Source: an uncultured Sulfurovum sp. (GTDB lineage Bacteria > Campylobacterota > Campylobacteria > Campylobacterales > Sulfurovaceae). From it: a stretch of DNA of 37,262 nucleotides. The stretch's first letter is position 1. The number at the start of each line of letters is the position of its first letter. A model generated the notes under the pieces. It saw only the letters and a list, made by a program, of their open reading frames with translations. It was not told the origin of the DNA and made no database searches. The translations under genes and the position numbers were made by a program. This document shows positions 30,799-37,262 of the stretch, in pieces. The stretch is from NCBI GenBank assembly GCA_902727915.1, contig CACVAU010000028.1, positions 1 through 37,262 on the forward strand, written 5' to 3'.

Positions 30799-33663
30799 AT
30801 GAAAATGTTCAAAAAATTATGTTGTAGTCTATTACTTTTAACATTATCGAACAGCTTACTGTATGCTATCAAATCAGATTTTAATGGAGATGGAAATGTT
30901 GATATTTTAGTCCATAACAGTAATAATAATCGTGTAAGTGCTTGGCTAAATACAGCTTCAGGAACAAGTAATAAATATCTTAAAAGTTTGTCCTCAGATG
31001 TTATGATTATTGGCACAGGAGATATTAATGGGGACAATAAAACAGATGTTATCATTCAAAATCATACTAATCAAAGAATTAATGCTTGGTTAACAACAGA
31101 AAATGAATCCAACACAAAATATTTAAAAACACTCAGTAGCAATGTAAAAATAATCTTCATAGCTGATATTAATGGAGATACGCAAGATGATATTATCGTC
31201 CAAAATATAGAAAATAGACGTGTCAATGCTTGGATAAGTACAGCTGAACAATCTACTAACCACTACCTCAAAACCTTAGAGTCTCATATCGAAATTATAG
31301 ATATTGCTGATATTAATGGTGATGGTAAAAAAGATATTATTGTTAAAAATAACAATAATCAAAGAGTTAATGCTTGGATAAGTACAGCTGGACAATCCAT
31401 AACACAATACCTAAAAACCTTAAGCCTAGAAGTAGAGATAGAAGGTATTGCTGATATTAATGGTGATGGCAAAGATGACATCATTGTTAAAAACCATAAT
31501 AATGGCAGAGTCAATGCTTGGTTAAGTACAGAAGGTCAATCAAGTACACAATACCTTAAAACATTAAGTAATGATTTAACTATTGTAGATCAAGGAGATA
31601 TTAATGGTGATGGTAAAGATGACATCATTGTTAGAAACAATAATAATGGTCGAATCAATGCTTGGCTAAGTACAGAAAGTCAATCAACTACACGTTATTT
31701 AAAAACTTTAAGTAGTGAATTAGAAATTATTGGTGTAGGTGATATCAATGGTGATGGCAACGATGATATTCTTCTTCAAAATAGTAATAATAATCGTGTA
31801 AATGCTTGGCTTAATAATACACAAACAACCAGCACAAAATATCTAAAAACTTTATCTTATGGGATTAATCTCGTTATTTTCAACAAAAAACAAGAGCCGA
31901 TTAGTCGAGCTGAGGCGATTAAATTTTTACGACAAGGATCTTTAGCTTTTAAAGAAGATGATATTGACTTAGTTATGAATAAAGGCTATGAAGCTTGGAT
32001 TAATACTCAACAAGAACTTCTTAGTGATTTAGATTCAAATGTTGATACTAAATATGGATATTTTGAATCTTTACTGCGCCTATTAAATCAATTAGACCCT
32101 ACAAATTATCCAACATCAATTATTACAGACCCTTTTAATAATCTAGAAGAAGTAGGCGATGGAGATAGATTTAAATTGTTTAGTCGTAATATTTGGTGGC
32201 ATAAAGCCTTAGATAATGAAGATCAATTAAGACAAAAAGTCACCTATGCATTAAGTCAAATTTTAGTAACATCCTATCTCTCTCCTGCTGGTTCGAGATT
32301 ACAACTTAGAGGAGAATCCTTAGCCGTTTACTATGATATTTTACAAAAACATGCTTTTGGAAATTATAAAGATCTTTTAAAAGAAGTAAGTATGTCTTCA
32401 ACAATGGGATACTATTTAACCTATATTGGTAATCAAAAAACTAATGAAGAAAAAGGAACAGCACCTGACGAAAACTATGCAAGAGAAATCATGCAACTCT
32501 TCACAATTGGACTTAAAGAGTTAACTATAGATGGAACAAGTAAACTTGACAATAAAGGAAATCCTATACCTACTTATAGCCAAGAAGATGTTGTTGAATT
32601 ATCAAAAGTTTTTACTGGATGGGATTTTCAAGATGCACAAAACGACACAAAATATGGTTCAACTGGACAAAATAACAATTCCTATATGTCACCTTTAGAA
32701 TTTACTGAAGAGTATCATGAGTTTGGTACTAAAACTGTCTTAGGTCAAACTATTCCAGCTGGACTAGAAGGAGAAGCTGATATTGATAAGGCGATAGAGA
32801 TTCTTTTTTCAAATGCCAATGTTGCACCATATATTTCAAAACACCTCATTATGAGATTAACAAGCTCTAACCCCTCTCCTTCTTATATTGCACGTGTTGC
32901 GACTGTTTTTAATAACAATGGTTCAGGAATTAAAGGTGATTTAAAAGCAGTTGTAAAAGCAATTTTGTTAGATGATGAAGCAAGAGGAATAAGTAATATT
33001 GAGCATTTTGGTAAAGTTGATGAACTTCTTTGTGTTTCAACACAATTTTTAAAAGCTTTTAATGCACAACCCATGAGTTATTGGGAATTTACAAAAAATG
33101 GTCAAACTGAAATGATAAATAAATATTGGCTTCTTACTGAAAAAGCCTTTGGACAAGCTGCTCTTTCTGCCGAGTCTGTATTTAATTTTTACAGTCCTGA
33201 CTTTGTACCAAGTGATAGCTCTTTCAATGAAAACAATCTCGTTTCCCCTGAACTACAAATACAAAATTTACCTACATTAATGGGTTTTTCAAACTTTGTG
33301 GAAGATATATTACATAAAGTTCCAGAAGATGCTATTGGTAAAACACAAAACAATAAAGAATTAATTTATTTGGATTTAACCCAAGAATATAATGTACTAG
33401 AAAAATCACTTGATGGCGATACCAATGGAGATTTTATGAATATTTTAGATGAGAATAAAACAAGCATTGCCATAGCCACATTGGTTAATCACTTAGATGA
33501 ACGTTTACTTGGTAGCACCATGCCTGATGATTTTAAACTCGAACTCAATAACTCATTAAATAGCATTAGTAAAAACAAAAATAAAATAGCAAAAGCTAAA
33601 TTTATTGTAACTTCAGCTATTAGAAACATTGTAACTTCACCATTATATATAGTCTTAAAGTAA
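30799..33663 (+). CDS. DUF1800 protein with seven N-terminal FG-GAP/VCBS-like repeats
   Basis: A 954-residue exported protein. A Sec-type signal (hydrophobic 10-23) precedes seven repeats of exactly 48 residues (27-362), each opening with a Ca-binding-type loop DxNGDGxxDIIV and containing a conserved NAWL and YLKTLS. From about 370 onward is a DUF1800 domain: WWHKAL, LRQKVTYALSQILV, LLKEVSMSSTMGYYL, the signature DENYAREIMQLFTIGL and VFTGWDF. DUF1800 proteins are usually paired with DUF1501 proteins, as here (10-base gap); the function of the pair is not established. The repeats suggest a beta-propeller for surface binding. The fusion to DUF1800 is the unusual part. Confidence 0.85.
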   Translation: MKMFKKLCCSLLLLTLSNSLLYAIKSDFNGDGNVDILVHNSNNNRVSAWLNTASGTSNKYLKSLSSDVMIIGTGDINGDNKTDVIIQNHTNQRINAWLTTENESNTKYLKTLSSNVKIIFIADINGDTQDDIIVQNIENRRVNAWISTAEQSTNHYLKTLESHIEIIDIADINGDGKKDIIVKNNNNQRVNAWISTAGQSITQYLKTLSLEVEIEGIADINGDGKDDIIVKNHNNGRVNAWLSTEGQSSTQYLKTLSNDLTIVDQGDINGDGKDDIIVRNNNNGRINAWLSTESQSTTRYLKTLSSELEIIGVGDINGDGNDDILLQNSNNNRVNAWLNNTQTTSTKYLKTLSYGINLVIFNKKQEPISRAEAIKFLRQGSLAFKEDDIDLVMNKGYEAWINTQQELLSDLDSNVDTKYGYFESLLRLLNQLDPTNYPTSIITDPFNNLEEVGDGDRFKLFSRNIWWHKALDNEDQLRQKVTYALSQILVTSYLSPAGSRLQLRGESLAVYYDILQKHAFGNYKDLLKEVSMSSTMGYYLTYIGNQKTNEEKGTAPDENYAREIMQLFTIGLKELTIDGTSKLDNKGNPIPTYSQEDVVELSKVFTGWDFQDAQNDTKYGSTGQNNNSYMSPLEFTEEYHEFGTKTVLGQTIPAGLEGEADIDKAIEILFSNANVAPYISKHLIMRLTSSNPSPSYIARVATVFNNNGSGIKGDLKAVVKAILLDDEARGISNIEHFGKVDELLCVSTQFLKAFNAQPMSYWEFTKNGQTEMINKYWLLTEKAFGQAALSAESVFNFYSPDFVPSDSSFNENNLVSPELQIQNLPTLMGFSNFVEDILHKVPEDAIGKTQNNKELIYLDLTQEYNVLEKSLDGDTNGDFMNILDENKTSIAIATLVNHLDERLLGSTMPDDFKLELNNSLNSISKNKNKIAKAKFIVTSAIRNIVTSPLYIVLK
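30877..31884 (+). repeat. Seven in-frame 144-bp repeats
   Basis: Seven direct repeats of exactly 144 bp start at 30877, 31021, 31165, 31309, 31453, 31597 and 31741. Each encodes one DxNGDG-type repeat. Units 4-6 are the most alike (DINGDGKDDIIV and close variants), pointing to recent duplication in the middle of the array. Confidence 0.85.
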
Positions 33664-33673
33664 GGAAATTTAA

Positions 33674-35260
33674 ATGAATAGAAGAAATTTTTTAAAAAAC
33701 ATGGCAATTACAGCTGGTAGTATTTCTCCTCTTGCAAAACTAGGTGCTGGATTAGGCCTATTATCAAGCCATACTTTTGCAACAGCGCCTGATGCAAGTT
33801 ATAAAGCACTGGTGATTATTAACCTTAAAGGGGGAAATGATGCCATGAATATGTTTGTTCCAACTAATAATGTTTATAATTCATACCAAACCACACGACC
33901 AAGTATTGCTGTGGAAAACAGTAATCTCATTAGTGACACAACAAAAAAATTAAATGATATAGATTGCCCAGCAATTAATATTAGTACTGGACAAGGAAAC
34001 CCTTACTATGCAAGAACAACCGATACGAATAAGTTTCCAAAAGATATTGATGCCATGTATCGAAAAGGCTTTTATGATACAGGTGACGGATTAGGGATTA
34101 ATGGCATAATGCCTGAGTTTGCAGAACTTTATCGTACAGGTAAGCTTTCTATTGTTTCCAATGTTGGTACTTTAGTCGAACCTACCACCAAAGAAGCACT
34201 CGAAGACAATACCGTCGAAGCACCTCTTTTTCTCTTTTCACATAATCATCAACAAAGACATATTGCCACAGCACAAGCTAATACTTTAGGCAAAGTCGGT
34301 TGGGCTGGTAAATTAGCTGATGCTTGGCGTATCAATGATCCTATAGGCTTAAATATCTCATATGGTGGCGCAGAAAGAATGCTCTTAGGTCAATCAACTG
34401 CCCCACTTATAATGCCCGTAGGAAATCCTATAGCTTATAATACAATCGGTAATCCCAGTGGTGAAAAAATAGGAGACTTTTTAAATCGGGTAGCTTCCAA
34501 TACACAAAGTACAAATATTTTTGAATCATTTTATGCTAAAAGTTCTCAAAGAGCAAGTGACTTATCCAGCTTATTAACAACAACATGGATACAAGCCCCT
34601 GATGTCTCTTTATTAGGTAATAATAGTTATGGGAATCCACTTTTCACAATTCCTGATACAACAACTTTAGGTTTTTCAAACACTAGTCAACAACTTACTG
34701 AAAGCATTTTCAATCAATTTGAAGCAGCAACAAAAATGATTAAATTATCAGAAAGTAATTTAAGCTATAAGCGACAAGTTTTTTATCTTCAATTAGGAGG
34801 CTTTGATAGCCATTCAGGACAAGCTGAAGATCATAGTAGAAATTTACGTTCTTTAAGTTTAGCCCTGTCTGATTTTTATAAGGCATTAGAAGCAATGGGA
34901 CTAGATGATAAGGTACTAACTGTTAGCACTTCTGATTTTGGAAGAACCATCTTAAGTAATGGAGATGGTACAGACCATGGTTGGGCTGGGCATAGTTTCA
35001 TGATTTGTGGAGATAAGAATTTTCAAGGAGGTAAAACTTTTGGTACAGTGTTAGAAGATGTTTCTATCACTAGTACACATGCCTATACAAAAAAAGGTCG
35101 CTTTATTCCCACTACTTCCATAGAACAAATGTTAGCTCCTGCCCTTCAATGGTTTGGTGTTGATGATACGCTAATGTCTACAGTTCTACCAAACCTTTCA
35201 AATTTTAGAACTAACATTTCCGATCCAAAATCAGCTTTTTTACAAGAAGTATTTGTTTAA
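33674..35260 (+). CDS. DUF1501 protein with Tat signal
   Basis: A 528-residue exported protein of the DUF1501 family, which belongs to the alkaline phosphatase/sulfatase fold group. The N terminus NRRNFLKNM followed by a mild hydrophobic stretch is a Tat signal, so it is probably exported folded, possibly with a metal. Family segments are INLKGGNDAMNMF (48-60), FSHNHQQRH, LQLGGFDSHSGQ and SDFGRTILSNGDGTDHGWAGH, where Asp/His residues could bind metals. It is coupled to the DUF1800 gene and ends at a strong terminator. Activity is unknown. Confidence 0.85.
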   Translation: MNRRNFLKNMAITAGSISPLAKLGAGLGLLSSHTFATAPDASYKALVIINLKGGNDAMNMFVPTNNVYNSYQTTRPSIAVENSNLISDTTKKLNDIDCPAINISTGQGNPYYARTTDTNKFPKDIDAMYRKGFYDTGDGLGINGIMPEFAELYRTGKLSIVSNVGTLVEPTTKEALEDNTVEAPLFLFSHNHQQRHIATAQANTLGKVGWAGKLADAWRINDPIGLNISYGGAERMLLGQSTAPLIMPVGNPIAYNTIGNPSGEKIGDFLNRVASNTQSTNIFESFYAKSSQRASDLSSLLTTTWIQAPDVSLLGNNSYGNPLFTIPDTTTLGFSNTSQQLTESIFNQFEAATKMIKLSESNLSYKRQVFYLQLGGFDSHSGQAEDHSRNLRSLSLALSDFYKALEAMGLDDKVLTVSTSDFGRTILSNGDGTDHGWAGHSFMICGDKNFQGGKTFGTVLEDVSITSTHAYTKKGRFIPTTSIEQMLAPALQWFGVDDTLMSTVLPNLSNFRTNISDPKSAFLQEVFV

Positions 35261-35276
35261 AAAACTATTTAAACGT

Positions 35277-35302
35277 TAAGAGAATTTTCTATAATTCTCT
35301 TA
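35277..35302 (+). terminator. Terminator after the DUF1800-DUF1501 pair
   Basis: TAAGAGAATT (35277-35286) and AATTCTCTTA (35293-35302) form a perfect 10-base stem with a 6-base loop, followed by TTTTAT. Confidence 0.7.
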
Positions 35303-35310
35303 TTTTATGT

Positions 35311-35316
35311 TAAAAT
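35311..35316 (+). promoter_or_regulatory. -10 box of the YkuD gene implying a leaderless mRNA
   Basis: TAAAAT ends 7 bases before the ATG at 35324, and there is no Shine-Dalgarno sequence. It directly follows the upstream terminator. Confidence 0.45.
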
Positions 35317-35323
35317 CGTTTTA

Positions 35324-36145
35324 ATGAAAAATTTACTCTTACACTTCTTTCTTTTTATGCTATTACTCTCCATTTTCCTTGGACTTTTCTATTTTTACGG
35401 TAAAAAAATATGGTATCCCTACTATAAAAAATACTCTTATCAAGAACCTCTTATTCCACAGCCAATTACCCCTTGTGAGGAATGTACCTTAACACATGTC
35501 GGACCTCTACAACCGACTGTTATCTACAAAGAGTGTCCAGAACCAAAAGTTACACCACCTGAAGAAATCTTAACTTCCAAACAAAAACTTAACCGACATC
35601 TAGCAGACAGTAATTTTGTGACTTATCCTAAAAACTTAACACTCATTGGTCTTAAGCATGAAAAAGTTTTAGAAGTGTGGACAAAAAAAAATGGAAAGAA
35701 CATTCATTTAGTTAATTATCCGTTCACTGCATTCTCAGGAATATTAGGACCTAAATTCAAAGAGGGAGACTATCAAATACCTGAAGGAATCTATGGAATT
35801 TCCTATTTAAATCCGAACAGTAAATACCATCTTTCTATGCGAGTAAATTATCCTAATGCTTTTGACAAAAAAATGGCACGACAAGAAAAGCGTACCAACC
35901 TAGGTGGAGATATTATGATACATGGTAGCAATGTAACTGTTGGTTGTATTCCAATTGGTGATGATAAAATAGAAGAACTCTACTTTTTAGCTGAAAAAGT
36001 AGGTATACGCAATATTAAAGTTATTCTTGCCCCTGTTGATTTTCGACGAATGGAAGTAAAGATTACTAAAAAGAACAAACGCCCTTGGCTTAAAGACTTA
36101 TATGCCCAAATAAAAAAAGAGATGAAACCCTTTATCTCAAAGTAA
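35324..36145 (+). CDS. YkuD-domain (L,D-transpeptidase fold) protein, YafK/Csd6-like
   Basis: A 273-residue membrane-anchored periplasmic protein. One helix (4-25) anchors it; a linker with CEEC (51-54) and Cys71 follows. The YkuD domain (about 105-240) has PEGIYGISYLNPNSKYHLS and the catalytic block GGDIMIHGSNVTVGCIPIG, with His200, Gly201 and Cys208 of the HG...GC signature. Close relatives act as L,D-transpeptidases, as carboxypeptidases (Csd6 in Helicobacter, linked to cell shape) or as the amidase YafK/DpaA; the sequence does not choose among these. It has its own promoter and terminates before alaS. Confidence 0.85.
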   Translation: MKNLLLHFFLFMLLLSIFLGLFYFYGKKIWYPYYKKYSYQEPLIPQPITPCEECTLTHVGPLQPTVIYKECPEPKVTPPEEILTSKQKLNRHLADSNFVTYPKNLTLIGLKHEKVLEVWTKKNGKNIHLVNYPFTAFSGILGPKFKEGDYQIPEGIYGISYLNPNSKYHLSMRVNYPNAFDKKMARQEKRTNLGGDIMIHGSNVTVGCIPIGDDKIEELYFLAEKVGIRNIKVILAPVDFRRMEVKITKKNKRPWLKDLYAQIKKEMKPFISK

Positions 36146-36192
36146 CAACATTTTTGCTAAAATACCCACAATTTATAACTTAGGGTTTTACA

Positions 36193-37262
36193 ATGGATAT
36201 TAGACAAAGTTTTCTAGATTTTTTTCAAAGCAAAGGGCATACTTTAAATGCAAGTAGCCCACTGGTACCAATCGATGATGATGGTACACTAATGTTTGTG
36301 AATGCTGGTATGGTTCCTTTTAAAAGCATCTTTACTGGCGATGCCCCTATTCCTAATCCTCCACGTGCTACTTCTTCTCAAACTTGTATTCGTGCTGGTG
36401 GTAAACACAATGACCTTGACAATGTCGGTTATACAGCACGACACCATACGCTTTTTGAAATGTTAGGGAACTTCTCTTTTGGAGACTACTTTAAAGAAGA
36501 GGTAATGGCGTACGCATGGGAGTTCATTACTTCAGAAAAATACTTAAACTTACCAACTGAGAAACTTTGGGTAACGGTTCATGAAGATGATGATGAAGCC
36601 TATGAGTTATGGCAAAAACATATCTCTAAAGATCGTATCATGAAATTTGATGACAAAGAAAACTTCTGGGCAATGGGTGACACCGGTGCCTGTGGACCTT
36701 GTTCAGAAATTTTCTATGACCAAGGAGAAGAACACTTCAACGGTCCAGAAGACCACATGGGTGGCGAAGGTGACCGTTTCTTAGAAATCTGGAACTTAGT
36801 ATTCATGCAATACGACCGAAGTGCTGATGGAACACTTACGCCTCTTCCTAAACCAAGTATCGACACAGGTATGGGTTTTGAACGCGTTGCAGCCATTAAA
36901 GAAGGTGTTTTAAACAACTACCACTCTACGCTTTTCATGCCATTCATTGACCAAATCTCTGAATTAGTTGGTACAAAATATGACTACGATGCTCCTAATT
37001 CAGCATCCTATAGAGTAATTGCCGACCACTTACGTTCATGTTCATTTTTACTGGCACAAGGCGTAAACTTTGACAAAGAGGGACGTGGATACGTTCTTAG
37101 AAGAATCATGCGTCGTGCCATTCGTCATGGTTACCTACTTGGACTACGTGAACCATTCATGTACAAAATGGTCGATACCCTTGTAAAGGTTATGGGTGAC
37201 CAATACACTTACTTAGGTGAAAGAGCTGAAAGTATTAAAGCTTCTATGAAACTTGAAGAAGA
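36193..37262 (+). CDS. alaS: Alanyl-tRNA synthetase, 5' part (runs off the window)
   Basis: The first 356 codons of AlaRS, which charges tRNA-Ala; the frame is open to the window end. It begins [16 protein letters not shown], typical of AlaRS, with motif 1 residues in [11 protein letters not shown], then [39 protein letters not shown] (motif 2 region), [16 protein letters not shown] and motif 3 [13 protein letters not shown]. The start of the following helical domain ([11 protein letters not shown]) is present; the editing and C-terminal domains lie outside. TAAAAT at 36155-36160 is a likely -10. Confidence 0.97.
   Translation, partial: MDIRQSFLDFFQSKGHTLNASSPLVPIDDDGTLMFVNAGMVPFKSIFTGDAPIPNPPRATSSQTCIRAGGKHNDLDNVGYTARHHTLFEMLGNFSFGDYFKEEVMAYAWEFITSEKYLNLPTEKLWVTVHEDDDEAYELWQKHISKDRIMKFDDKENFWAMGDTGACGPCSEIFYDQGEEHFNGPEDHMGGEGDRFLEIWNLVFMQYDRSADGTLTPLPKPSIDTGMGFERVAAIKEGVLNNYHSTLFMPFIDQISELVGTKYDYDAPNSASYRVIADHLRSCSFLLAQGVNFDKEGRGYVLRRIMRRAIRHGYLLGLREPFMYKMVDTLVKVMGDQYTYLGERAESIKASMKLEE

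Overview
The window is AT-rich bacterial chromosome with dense, short-spaced genes. Gene content points to a Campylobacterota (epsilonproteobacterial) relative, of the Sulfurimonas/Sulfurovum/Arcobacter kind. Supporting traits are a short one-domain PabB, a glutamine synthetase whose adenylylation tyrosine is a phenylalanine (as reported for Helicobacter pylori), promoters recognisable mainly by a TATAAT/TAAAAT -10 box, and small housekeeping operons scattered through the sequence. Genus is not determinable by eye. No rRNA, tRNA, CRISPR array, transposase or phage gene is visible.

Layout. 1-148: a perfect-consensus leftward promoter whose transcript leaves the window. 149-3746: patatin-purU, a small conserved protein, and leuD-leuB. 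3848-7762: feoA-feoB followed on the same strand by two small membrane proteins and a YmdB-type phosphodiesterase. 7843-14183: an accessory redox/outer-membrane region with an OprD-like porin, ApbE flavin transferase, di-heme peroxidase lipoprotein, OprP-like porin, exported FMN-binding protein, two tandem four-helix membrane proteins and a 55-residue ORF. 14221-25324: housekeeping genes (DksA-like, pyrB, pabB, SPOR lipoprotein, DnaQ-type exonuclease, trpF, rpe, rpmB, a K+ channel, argJ, a DbpA-like helicase, accA). 25334-26876: fabF and acpP, in operon with accA. 26880-27371: a long non-coding gap with a possible small RNA. 27372-30635: Bax-type glucosaminidase, hisJ, glnA. 30799-35260: a DUF1800 protein with seven FG-GAP/VCBS-like repeats, paired with a Tat-type DUF1501 protein. 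35324 to the end: YkuD-domain peptidoglycan enzyme and the 5' part of alaS.

The most interesting region is about 5.4-14.2 kb. Three good Fur-box candidates lie in front of feoAB, between the di-heme peroxidase and the OprP-like porin, and in front of the 55-residue ORF. Between them sit ApbE, its likely substrate (an exported protein with an SGAT flavinylation motif), and two small His-containing membrane proteins, one with an HX12H spacing inside a helix. My inference is an iron-regulated envelope electron-transfer module that may reduce Fe(III) in the periplasm and feed Fe(II) to FeoB. The assembly is a hypothesis; the individual gene calls are mostly firm.

A second pattern is three genes (apbE, hisJ and the YkuD gene) that have a TAAAAT box exactly 7 nt before the ATG and no Shine-Dalgarno sequence, which predicts leaderless mRNAs.
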